DNA of 64,000 bases from Myxococcales bacterium (GTDB lineage Bacteria > Myxococcota_A > Polyangia > Haliangiales > Haliangiaceae), in the NCBI GenBank assembly GCA_016720595.1, contig JADKKI010000022.1:186001-250000 (forward strand), read 5' to 3'. Below the pieces are notes generated by a model. That model was not told the origin of the DNA, ran no database searches, and saw only the letters and a list, made by a program, of their open reading frames with translations. Position numbers and translations under genes: made by a program. Of the stretch, positions 7,401 through 15,178 are shown piece by piece (within the stretch, counting starts at the first letter, position 1; every line of letters begins with the position of its first letter).

Positions 7401-9833
7401 CGCCTGCCTCAGCGGCTCGAGCAGGATCCGGGTCAGATCACTCTTCCCGGGCGTGGTCAGCAGCTGTAGTCCCGAGGACAACCGCGTTCGCAACGCCGGC
7501 AGGGCCTCGGCGTGCAGCAGAAAGTCGTCGCGCAGCGTGATCACGACCCGCACCATCTCGTCCGCGGACCGGGCCGCGCGCGCGAGTAGCAACGCGAACT
7601 TCGCGCGCTCGTCCGGATCGTCGCAGAGCGTGAACAGCTCCTCGAACTGATCGACGACGATCATCGTGACGCCGCCGCCCTCGCGCGATCGCAGGAGATT
7701 CCCGAGCGCCTCTGGATCGCGATCGATCTCGCTCCGGAAGATCCGTGGATCGACGAAGTTTCCGAGCCGCGCCGCGAGGTTCGCGAGCGGGGATGCGCCC
7801 GGCCGCAGGACCACGACGCGCCAGTCGTCCGGGAGTGTCGGGACCACGCCGGCCTGCACGAACGAGCTCTTCCCCGCGCCCGAAGGTCCAACGACCGCGA
7901 GGAACGGCTGGGCGCGGAGCCGGTTGACGAACGCCTCTGCCTCGCGCTCGCGACCGAAGAACCGCCCCGCGTCGCTGGACGTGAACGCGCTCAGTCCCGG
8001 ATACGGACAGACCTCCTCGTCGGAGCGGTCGAGGTCCTTCGACGATTCCCCGAGCAGCCCGCCGACCACCTCCCACAGCCCCTCGTCCTCGAGCTCGTAG
8101 GCCTCCGGGAGCGCCACCAGGCGCGAACCTCGACGCCCGCGACCGTCCAGGAGGAACAGCTGCTGGGGCAAACCCGGCGCAGGTTCGTGGACCTGCACGA
8201 ACGGATAGAGAGCGACCACAGGCAATCCAGAGACATCGACGAACGCAGGCTGGCCCTGATCGAGGACGTGCCCGCGGAGCGATGTCGTCGACCGTTCTCC
8301 GCTCGCGAGCCCCATCCACCGCTCTGCGCCATGCTCGGTGGGCACCACCAGCTGGTAGTCTCCGAGGAAGCCGAGCGCGACGAGCATGCGTGCTGCAAGC
8401 GGGGTGGCACGACCGAGGAGCTCGCGAACGCGGTCATCGTTGACCGCCTTGTCGTCCTCGCGGAGCGCGATCAACTCGACGAGCGCGCCATCCTTCCGGT
8501 CGAGGAACTCGAGAAGCTCGGGCATTGGATAGGCGGCACGCAGGGTGTCGAACGGCGCGGACAGCTCCTTCGCCAGCGCGTACCACTCAGAGTCCGGAAG
8601 GGTCCGCTCGGCGAGGCGGCGCAGCGCCGCGTGAACACCCGATTCGCTGGCCCGCCCACCTCCGACCTGGGCGTGCGCCGCGAGCGCGATCACGCCGACA
8701 AACCGCGTGGCGACCCGAACGAGCTGCCACAAGGCGTCTCGCGCCTGGTGCGCGTTGCGAGCGGAGTGCAGCGCGTTGACCGCCCTTGCGATCGGTTCGG
8801 GCGCGCGCGTGAGCACGTCGATCCGCACCTGATCATCGATCCGGGGCAGCCCCTCGACCTCCTCCGCGATGCCACTCGCCGCGCGTACCGCGGACGCGAG
8901 CTGGAGCGCCGAATCGTAGCGATCGCCTGGGCGCTTGGCCATCGCGCGCGCGATCACCGCATCGAGCGCCTTGGGATGACCCGGGCCCAGTGGCGGTGGT
9001 GGGCGATCGGCGTGGGCCATCGCGATCTCGATCCGATTTCCACCGCTGAACGGCGGCCGACTGGTGAGTGCTTCGTAGCTCAGGACACCGAGGGCGTAGA
9101 TGTCCGTGCGCGCGTCGACCGCCGCGGCATCGGTCCATTGCTCTGGAGCCATGTAGAGCGGCGAGCCGATCACCGCGCCGTCCTCCGTCAAGCGGCCACT
9201 GTCGGTGACGCGGTCCTCGGAGCTCTCCGCGGGGTGCGCGGTGTCGGCGAGTGAATCCGTGGTGCCCTCCGGCGGCGTCTGGATCGCCTTGATCGGACCC
9301 GACGTCGCCGGATCGCTGCCGTCGAGCTTCGCGATCCCGAGATCCAGGAGCTTCGGTAGCAGCTGGCCCGCACGTACCAGGACCATCACGTTGGCGGGCT
9401 TGAGATCGCGATGGACGATGCCTTGCTCGTGAGCGGTCTGAACGACCTGGCAGATCCTCTCGAGCAGCGGGACAAAACGCTCGATGGAGATCGCGCCCTT
9501 GGCCTCGAGCAGCCGATCGAGCGGCGTGCCGCGGACGAGCTCCATCGCGATCCACATCAGCCCATCGGTCTCGACACCGAACGCGTAGATGTGTGCGGCG
9601 AACGGGTGATCGAGCCGCGAGGCCAGCTTGGCTTCGCGCAGAAACCGCTGGATCACGGTCTCGCTCGCACGCAGCCGGGCGTGGAGGACCTTGATCACCG
9701 CCTCGCGCGCGAGAGCCGGCTGCTCGGCTCGGAACACCAGGCCGAACCCGCCGCTCGACATCTGCTCGCGGACGATGAACTCACCGAGCTTCCGCCCGAC
9801 GAGCGCCGCAGCATCCCGCGATTCCACCTTCAC
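4404..9833 (-). CDS. Giant Ser/Thr kinase - STAND ATPase - WD40 repeat protein
   Basis: 1809 residues. Residues ~15-330 are a Hanks kinase: glycine loop MSSGGFGLVF, HRDLKPANVM near 140, then DLG (LDLGIAKL) in place of DFG, a common bacterial variant, and GSPLYMAPEQ. Residues ~610-1030 are a STAND-type NTPase beginning CPYPGLSAF, with FFGRERE, Walker A GPSGAGKSS near 650 and Walker B VVDQFEELF near 725. A transmembrane helix (TWTIIGSFAVLTIGVISLVL) lies near 1045. From ~1120 on there are about fifteen WD40 repeats with HxxxV...D..LW/VWD patterns. The topology suggests a cytosolic kinase and ATPase with the propeller on the other side of the membrane, or an amphitropic form. It ends 115 bases before the precursor gene on the same strand and starts 19 bases after the sigma-54 activator gene. 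A sensory role in this locus is inferred from position only. Confidence 0.88.
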   Translation of the reverse strand: MKVESRDAAALVGRKLGEFIVREQMSSGGFGLVFRAEQPALAREAVIKVLHARLRASETVIQRFLREAKLASRLDHPFAAHIYAFGVETDGLMWIAMELVRGTPLDRLLEAKGAISIERFVPLLERICQVVQTAHEQGIVHRDLKPANVMVLVRAGQLLPKLLDLGIAKLDGSDPATSGPIKAIQTPPEGTTDSLADTAHPAESSEDRVTDSGRLTEDGAVIGSPLYMAPEQWTDAAAVDARTDIYALGVLSYEALTSRPPFSGGNRIEIAMAHADRPPPPLGPGHPKALDAVIARAMAKRPGDRYDSALQLASAVRAASGIAEEVEGLPRIDDQVRIDVLTRAPEPIARAVNALHSARNAHQARDALWQLVRVATRFVGVIALAAHAQVGGGRASESGVHAALRRLAERTLPDSEWYALAKELSAPFDTLRAAYPMPELLEFLDRKDGALVELIALREDDKAVNDDRVRELLGRATPLAARMLVALGFLGDYQLVVPTEHGAERWMGLASGERSTTSLRGHVLDQGQPAFVDVSGLPVVALYPFVQVHEPAPGLPQQLFLLDGRGRRGSRLVALPEAYELEDEGLWEVVGGLLGESSKDLDRSDEEVCPYPGLSAFTSSDAGRFFGREREAEAFVNRLRAQPFLAVVGPSGAGKSSFVQAGVVPTLPDDWRVVVLRPGASPLANLAARLGNFVDPRIFRSEIDRDPEALGNLLRSREGGGVTMIVVDQFEELFTLCDDPDERAKFALLLARAARSADEMVRVVITLRDDFLLHAEALPALRTRLSSGLQLLTTPGKSDLTRILLEPLRQAGYALDDPKLVDDITGALEQARSPLALLSFTCSKLWELRDRRFRQISRKAYTSLGGVGGALSQHAEGVLTGMRPEEQRLVREVFRHAVTADGTRAVLERNELHQVLGAGVGGASEPVIAGALEKLIAARLLVSSDSATGGEQIEITHEALITGWPRLVAWRREDAEGARLRDQLRAAARQWDERGRPEGLLWRGDALAEYRLWRARYLGAIGSVDTAFADASLAQAKRAARRQTWTIIGSFAVLTIGVISLVLLNARVASQRSIAEGNEELAKSSAQKATDAAAKLRDTVVAQFEDQGRRYIVDGDPLPGLAYLDKARELGAQGAGHDTAVAFAAAAIENKQHVIEHDDYVVRARFTPDGSTILTCSYDGRARLVDRTTYALIAELRHGGPVVRVAMDRAGTVVATASYDGTASLWDAHTGAKRATFHDRDISLQGIVITPDGKLIATIAKDDIVELWGADGALLATLQGTPHPISGFFTGDPGAISGDGTRLAVGDSLGAVRIWNLATKRVLATIETGKSKINTLRFSPDGTKLVAASDDGTATVVDLVLGTRKLTLRHRQRVNAAEFSPDGRMVATASNDHTAVLWDSATGTPIRTLLGHKGAVNDLVFRPDGARLATASDDGDAAVWDVASGQRELHLVGHRAALLSVAYDSEGRGLVTSGSDHTAIVWSSRVQLAPRRFDLGPGVAQCVELFPDGTRVAAGGDEGTVRVWDRASGRVLFTVSQHGKVAAIRVSPDGSRLVSVGDDQLVHIWDASSGSMIQTLQGHTGAIVDVVWFADSARLATVSVDGSARIWRLGQPAAELVVTPADGRALASLSLAPGGETAVTSSDDRSVQTWDTKTGARSGRWTTGGNTFSLEVSGDGKLVLGTTDDGVALAWTLKDGAPSLELPNRGSFISTVRWGLSYRLIFTAGFDGTIRLWDPIRKNVVGVLPNPDEVPLFALSVSPDGHHVAATTQDGIALVWEVPALPRDLSKLMCNVPYRYTEIGLTQVTAKCN

Positions 9834-9852
9834 TGCGGGTGCGACGATACCA

Positions 9853-11805
9853 TCACTTCTTGCGCGGCCTCGGGATCCCGAACTGCTCCACCCGATTGAT
9901 CAGCGTCCGACGCGAGACGCCGAGCAATCCTGCCGCCACGGTTTGATTTCCACCCGCACGTGCGAGTGCTTCGATCACGCGAGCGCGTTCGTCAGCGATC
10001 GTCTCGAGCGGAGCCTCGAGCTCGGGCCACCCAGCGCGGGCCTCGGATGGCGACGCGACCGTCGTCTCGGCTGGAGGTGTTACCGAGGTCACCATCGGGG
10101 CCGCCGGCCCTGGGGCGATCGCTGCGGCCGCCACCGGGGCCGTCGCCGCGGCCGTCACCGGAGCGCGCGGCGGCGTCACGGCCTCAGCACTCTCGGGAGC
10201 ACGAGGTCTCTCGAACTCGACGGGACGGTCCTCGCTGGCCGATACCGGCACCACGACCGGAGCGCGTGGCATCGAGGTCCGCATCTTCTCCATCGGCAGG
10301 TGCTCCAACCCGATCACCGCGCCATTGCTGAGGAGCACCGCCCGTTCGATCACGTTGCGCAGCTCGCGAATGTTCCCCGGCCACGTGTACTCGGCGAGGA
10401 CGGCGAGCGCCTCCGAGCTGATCCCGTCGCACCCCTCGAGCCCGTTGCGCTCGGCCGCCTGTCGCAGGAAGGCCTCGGCGAGCCCCGGGATCTCCGACAC
10501 GCGCTCTCGGAGCGGCGGGATCACGAGCGTGATTCCGTTGAGCCGGAAGTACAGGTCCTGCCGGAACGCCTGCCGTCCGATCTCGACCTCGAGATCGCGA
10601 TTCGTCGCAGACAGAAACCGAACATCGATGAACCGCGACTTGAGCGCGCCGACCCGCATGACCTGCCGCTCTTCGATCACGCGCAGCAACTTGACCTGCA
10701 TGCTCATCGGGAGCTCGCCGAGCTCGTCGAGAAACACGGTGCCACCGTCGGCAGTCTCGAGGAGCCCCGCCTTGGTCTGCGTCGCTCCCGTGAACGAACC
10801 CTTCTCGTGCCCGAACAGTTCACTCTCGAGCAGGGTCTCCGACAGCGCCGCGCAGTTGAGGCGGAGGATCGGCTTGTCCGCGCGCCGCGAGAGCTTGTGG
10901 ATGCGCTCCGCCAGGACCTCCTTGCCGACCCCGGTCTCCCCCGTGATCATGACGCTGATCGTCCCGGCCGCGATCCGGTGCACGATCCGATCGAGGTTCT
11001 GGATCATCGCGTTCGCGATCACGAGCGGCGAGTCCGCGGGAACGCGCACCGCCCGCCCCAGCGCGGCCGCCGACGCGCGCTCCATCAGCTCGTAGGGATT
11101 CCGTGCGTCCGTGGGGTAGATCGCCACCCCGATGTTCGCTTTGACTCCCTCGGCGAGCAGCGCGTTCGAGATCTTGCTGGTCACGATGCCGAGGTCGGCG
11201 GCGGTCGTATCCACGACCAGCACCTCGTGCTCGGACGGGCCGTAGTAGCCGATCACGTCCATCGCCCGCAGCACGCGGCACAGGGACTCTTCGACCACCC
11301 GGCCTTGCTCCGGGGAGGCGCAGTGGACGCGGACCACGGCGAACGACGCCCCACTGCGCTGGGACCGCGCGCACTCCTCATCCACGCGCGCCTCGAAGTA
11401 GCCGTGGGCCCAGATGTGGCGCTTGCTGACCGGCATGCTCCGCTGCTGGACCACCACCATCACGGTGCCGACGTCGAACGGCTCGCCGAGCGCGACATCC
11501 GCCTTCTCCTGCCGGTGAAGCAAGCGATCGCCGACGCGAACCCCGTTGACGCTCCCGAGATCCTCGAGCACGAGCGTGTCGCCGATCACCAGCAGCGCAT
11601 GGTTCCGTGACACCGATGGGTGATCGATGCGGATATCCGAGTCGGGTGCCCGCCCGATCGCGACGCGCCCCTGGCTCGGCAGCGGGTACGTCGCATCGAG
11701 CCCCTCTCCGATCACCACGAGGCATAACCGCCCGCTGACGGGATCACTCTGCAACCGCCGCGGCGTCGATGCGGCCTGTAGCGTTGGGTCCGGTTCGCGG
11801 GTCAC
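9853..11805 (-). CDS. FHA - GGDEF-like - sigma-54 activator (AAA+) - Fis HTH regulator
   Basis: 650 residues from the GTG at 11805, chosen because GGAG lies about 9 bases upstream; an upstream ATG at 12174 would run through the divergent lanB start. Order of domains: FHA (~35-105, IGRAPDSDIRIDHPSVSRNH), a degenerate GGDEF-like domain (~120-250, FAVVRV ... VIGYYGPSEHEVLV ... GVAIYPTD), AAA+ sigma-54 activator (~285-515) with GETGVGKE, the sigma-54 contact loop GSFTGA (usually GAFTGA) and FLDELGELP, then an Ala/Pro-rich linker and a Fis-type helix-turn-helix (VAAGLLGVSRRTLINRV) at the end. FHA domains bind phosphothreonine, so one of the adjacent kinases could control it. It is transcribed divergently from lanB across ~130 bases. 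Confidence 0.88.
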   Translation of the reverse strand: MTREPDPTLQAASTPRRLQSDPVSGRLCLVVIGEGLDATYPLPSQGRVAIGRAPDSDIRIDHPSVSRNHALLVIGDTLVLEDLGSVNGVRVGDRLLHRQEKADVALGEPFDVGTVMVVVQQRSMPVSKRHIWAHGYFEARVDEECARSQRSGASFAVVRVHCASPEQGRVVEESLCRVLRAMDVIGYYGPSEHEVLVVDTTAADLGIVTSKISNALLAEGVKANIGVAIYPTDARNPYELMERASAAALGRAVRVPADSPLVIANAMIQNLDRIVHRIAAGTISVMITGETGVGKEVLAERIHKLSRRADKPILRLNCAALSETLLESELFGHEKGSFTGATQTKAGLLETADGGTVFLDELGELPMSMQVKLLRVIEERQVMRVGALKSRFIDVRFLSATNRDLEVEIGRQAFRQDLYFRLNGITLVIPPLRERVSEIPGLAEAFLRQAAERNGLEGCDGISSEALAVLAEYTWPGNIRELRNVIERAVLLSNGAVIGLEHLPMEKMRTSMPRAPVVVPVSASEDRPVEFERPRAPESAEAVTPPRAPVTAAATAPVAAAAIAPGPAAPMVTSVTPPAETTVASPSEARAGWPELEAPLETIADERARVIEALARAGGNQTVAAGLLGVSRRTLINRVEQFGIPRPRKK

Positions 11806-11938
11806 CCGGGCGCTCCAGGGAGATTCTTGATCGCCAGCCTCGGCATGACGGACGGGAGGTCCACTTCCCTCCAGTGTACGCCGATCGTCGGAGGGCGAGC
11901 TGCGCGGATCACGTGATAGCGTCGTGAGCGAGGATCGC
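11806..11938. promoter_or_regulatory. Divergent control region between the sigma-54 activator and lanB
   Basis: 133 bases between divergent starts, so promoters for both genes are expected here. It holds a perfect palindrome ATCACGTGAT at 11908-11917, about 20 bases before the lanB start, and a one-mismatch inverted repeat GGGAGGT-CC-ACTTCCC at 11854-11869. I found no sigma-54 element with correct GG-N10-GC spacing. Function of the repeats is not known. Confidence 0.35.
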
Positions 11939-14900
11939 GTGACCGACCGTCCCGTCGCGCAGACGATGCGCACTGCCTCGGGGTTCGTGCTGCGCACACC
12001 TCTTCTGCCGTTCGACACCCTCACGCGGTGGGGCACCGAGGGGCCAGACCGCGCCTCCGCCCGCCGGTACCTGCTCGCGCTTCTCGAAGATCCGGTAGTG
12101 CGCGAGGCCCTGTTCGTCGCGTCACCCGATCTCGCCCGCGCCATCCCCGCCTGGATCGCGAAGCCGGACGGCATCGACGCGCAGGCGACCGAGCGCGCGC
12201 TGGTCCGCTACCTGTCGCGGATGAGCTCACGTGCGACGCCGTTCGGCCTGTTCTCGTCGGTGGGGACCGGAAGCATCTCCGGCCCGACCCAGCTCCAGCT
12301 CGGCGCTCACCACGAGCTCCGGCGGCACACGCGCCTGGACACCGACTACCTGTTCGGACTGTGCGCTGACCTCGGAAGTGATCCCGCGATCCGGCGCGAA
12401 CAGACCTTCTTCCCCAACTCGAGCCTCTACGTCGCGGCCGCGCGCCTGCGCTATGCCGAGGCACGGATCCAGGATCGGATCCGGCGGTACCACCTCGTCG
12501 CGGTGGATCCGAGCAGCTATCTCGACGAGGTCCTCGCGCGTGCACGAGGGGGCGCCACGATCGAGCAACTGATCGAGGTTCTCTGCACCGATCCCGAGAT
12601 CACGAGAACCGACGCGGAGGTGTTCATCGAGGAGCTGATCGCCACGCAACTGCTGGTCTCCACGTTGCAGCCGCAGGTCACGGGCCGCGAGCCGACGCTT
12701 CCGTTGGCGGAGCAGCTCGAATGCCTCACGGCCGGACGGCCGGCGGCAGCCGCGCTGCGGGATGCGGCACGGGCGATCGCGCAGCTCGACGCCGCGCCGC
12801 TCGGGCTTCCACCTGCCCCCTACCTCGCGATCGCCGACGATCTCGCCGCACGCCTGCCCACCAAGGTCGAGGCGAACCGGCTGTTCCAGATCGACCTCGT
12901 CCGTGACAACCCGGACCTACCCCTCCAGCTCGGCCCGCGCCTGGTGCAGGAGCTCCAGCGGGGCGCACAGCTGCTGTCCCGCATCGATGGCGCTCCCGAC
13001 GAGGACTCGTGGGCACGGTTTCGCGCGAGGTTCGTGGAGCGCTACGAGACCCGCGAGGTCCCGCTGCTCCAGGTCCTCGACGCGGAGACGGGGATCGGGC
13101 TCGGCGACGAAGGTACGGACACCGGCGCACCACTCCTCGCCGATCTGCGGTTCCCGGGCCGCCCCGCGGGGCGGCAGGTGACCTGGGGGCGCCGCGAGCA
13201 ATGGATGCTCGAGCTGATCGCGCGCGCGGAGCGGACGGGTCAGCTCGAGATCGAGCTGACCGAGCACGATCTCGAGCAGCTCGAGACCCCACCGCACCAA
13301 CCTCCCTCCGCGGTCACGATGACCGCGATGATCGCGGCCCGCTCTGCCGAGGCGATCGACGCCGGCGAGTTCACGGTCAGGCTCCAGGCGCTCGACCGTG
13401 GGGCACGGATGCTGGGCCGGTTCTGTCACGCCTCCGCTCGGATCGCGGCACTCACCGCGGAGATCCTCCGCGTGGAGGAGGCCGAGCGCCCAGAAGTCAT
13501 CTACGCGGAGATCGTTCATCTCCCGGGTGGCCGGGTGGGCAACATCCTCCTGCGCCCGGTGCTCAGGTCTCACGAGATCGCCTACCTCGGACTCAGCGGG
13601 GCGCCACCGGATCGCCAGATCTCGATCGACGATCTCGTGGTCTCGATCGCGGGCAGCCGGGTCGTGCTGCGATCCCGCAGCCTCGACAAGGAGGTGATCC
13701 CGCGGATGACCACCGCGCACAACACCGAGAGCGAGAGCCTCGCCGTCTATCGCTTCCTGTGCAGGCTCGCAGAGCAGTACGGGCGCGAGGCGTACTGGTC
13801 GTGGGGTGCCCTGGCGGATGCGCCGTTCCTGCCCCGGCTCCGCTCCGGCCGGATCGTCCTGTCGCGTGCCCGGTGGAGGCTCGGCAAGACCGAGCTCGAG
13901 ACGTTCTCCGCGGCCTCCAAGGGCGCAAAATCGGCGCGCTCCGAGGACGCGCTCGAGACCGTCAGGGCCCGCCAGGCATCCGCCGTGGCCGCACTGCGGG
14001 AGCGCCGGGGCCTGCCGCGCTGGATCGCCGTGATCGATAGAGACAACGAGCTCGTCGTCGATCTCGATAATCCGCTCATGGTCGATAGCTTCGTCCACCT
14101 GATCAAGGAGCGAGAGGTCACCACGGTCTGCGAGCTGTTCCCCGATCCCGAGCACCTGTGCGTGCGGGGTGAGGGCGGTGGGTTCTGCCACGAGTTGCAG
14201 GTGCCGCTGTATCGCGACGCCGCGCTGCCTGCAGTCCCGCGTGCGGTGCCGCGAGCCAGCGAGAGCGCACGACGCTTCGCGCCTGGCTCCCCGTGGCTCT
14301 ACCTCAAGGTCTACTGCGGGCCTTCGACCGCCGATCTGGTCCTTCGCGAGGCCGTGGCTCCACTCGTGCGAGAGGTGATCGCCGCCGGGCACGCACGTAG
14401 CTGGTTCTTTCTTCGATACGCAGATCCCGCCACGCACCTGCGGATCCGGTTCTCCGGTGATCCGGCGCGCCTCCTCGCGGAGGTGATGCCGCGGGCTCAC
14501 GCCGCGTTCGCACCGATGCTCGAGAGCGGGATCCTGTGGCGGGTCCAGGTCGACAGCTACGATCGGGAGATCGAGCGCTACGGCGGGCCGGCCGGGATCG
14601 AGCTCGCGGAGCGGCTGTTCGCCGCCGACAGCGATGCGGTCCTCGCGATCGTCGAGACCGGCACGGGCGATGCGGCCCTCGAAGCGGCCTGGCGTCTCGC
14701 GTTGCGGGGGATCGATCAGCTGCTCGCAGATCTCGGATGCTCTGCCGAGGCCAAGCTTCGCATCGTCACCCGGCTCCGAGAGGACTTCGGTCACGAACAC
14801 GGGCTCGACACCGCGGGGCAGCGCCGCCTCGGCGAGAAGTTCCGCAAGCACCGCGTGGAGATCGCGGAGCTGTTGAGCGCTGCGCCACCAGCGAGCGAGA

Positions 14901-15178
14901 CCGACGACCACCCTCTCGCTCCCGGGCTCGTCGCCTTCGCACGGCGATCGCAGATGATCGCACCGCTGGCGACCGAGCTCCAGGCGCTCGCGCAACGGGG
15001 AGGGTTGACCTCGACGATCGAGGACCTCGCGTCGAGCTTTGTGCACATGCACGTCAACCGGATCCTGACCACGGCGCATCGCCAGCAGGAGCTCGTGCTC
15101 TACGATCTCTTGCGCCGCCACTACGATGGGCTGCGTGCACGAACGGGACCGCGGCCCGAAGCTCCCGGCGTGGAGTGA
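11939..15178 (+). CDS. lanB: Class I lantibiotic dehydratase LanB, full length
   Basis: About 1079 residues, the normal length for a complete LanB with a glutamylation domain (~1-760) and a glutamate elimination domain (~770-1060). LanB uses Glu-tRNA to glutamylate Ser/Thr of the precursor, then eliminates glutamate to give dehydro residues. Seen directly: SRATPFGLFSSVG near residue 100, NRLFQIDLVR, and RYETREVPLLQVLD. In the C-terminal domain: WLYLKVYCGP, then RYADPATHLRIRFSG. I chose the GTG at 11939 because GCGAGGATC lies just upstream; a GTG at 11924 in the same frame lacks such a site. The stop overlaps the start of the next kinase gene. It is separated from lanC/lanD/precursor by two regulatory genes, an unusual layout. 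Confidence 0.9.
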   Translation: MTDRPVAQTMRTASGFVLRTPLLPFDTLTRWGTEGPDRASARRYLLALLEDPVVREALFVASPDLARAIPAWIAKPDGIDAQATERALVRYLSRMSSRATPFGLFSSVGTGSISGPTQLQLGAHHELRRHTRLDTDYLFGLCADLGSDPAIRREQTFFPNSSLYVAAARLRYAEARIQDRIRRYHLVAVDPSSYLDEVLARARGGATIEQLIEVLCTDPEITRTDAEVFIEELIATQLLVSTLQPQVTGREPTLPLAEQLECLTAGRPAAAALRDAARAIAQLDAAPLGLPPAPYLAIADDLAARLPTKVEANRLFQIDLVRDNPDLPLQLGPRLVQELQRGAQLLSRIDGAPDEDSWARFRARFVERYETREVPLLQVLDAETGIGLGDEGTDTGAPLLADLRFPGRPAGRQVTWGRREQWMLELIARAERTGQLEIELTEHDLEQLETPPHQPPSAVTMTAMIAARSAEAIDAGEFTVRLQALDRGARMLGRFCHASARIAALTAEILRVEEAERPEVIYAEIVHLPGGRVGNILLRPVLRSHEIAYLGLSGAPPDRQISIDDLVVSIAGSRVVLRSRSLDKEVIPRMTTAHNTESESLAVYRFLCRLAEQYGREAYWSWGALADAPFLPRLRSGRIVLSRARWRLGKTELETFSAASKGAKSARSEDALETVRARQASAVAALRERRGLPRWIAVIDRDNELVVDLDNPLMVDSFVHLIKEREVTTVCELFPDPEHLCVRGEGGGFCHELQVPLYRDAALPAVPRAVPRASESARRFAPGSPWLYLKVYCGPSTADLVLREAVAPLVREVIAAGHARSWFFLRYADPATHLRIRFSGDPARLLAEVMPRAHAAFAPMLESGILWRVQVDSYDREIERYGGPAGIELAERLFAADSDAVLAIVETGTGDAALEAAWRLALRGIDQLLADLGCSAEAKLRIVTRLREDFGHEHGLDTAGQRRLGEKFRKHRVEIAELLSAAPPASETDDHPLAPGLVAFARRSQMIAPLATELQALAQRGGLTSTIEDLASSFVHMHVNRILTTAHRQQELVLYDLLRRHYDGLRARTGPRPEAPGVE

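Noticed and set aside
4545..7469. 974-codon plus-strand open frame
   Set aside because: It is antisense to the WD40 repeats. The product is Arg/Asp/Pro-rich with no domain pattern; it is a shadow caused by high GC and repeat periodicity.
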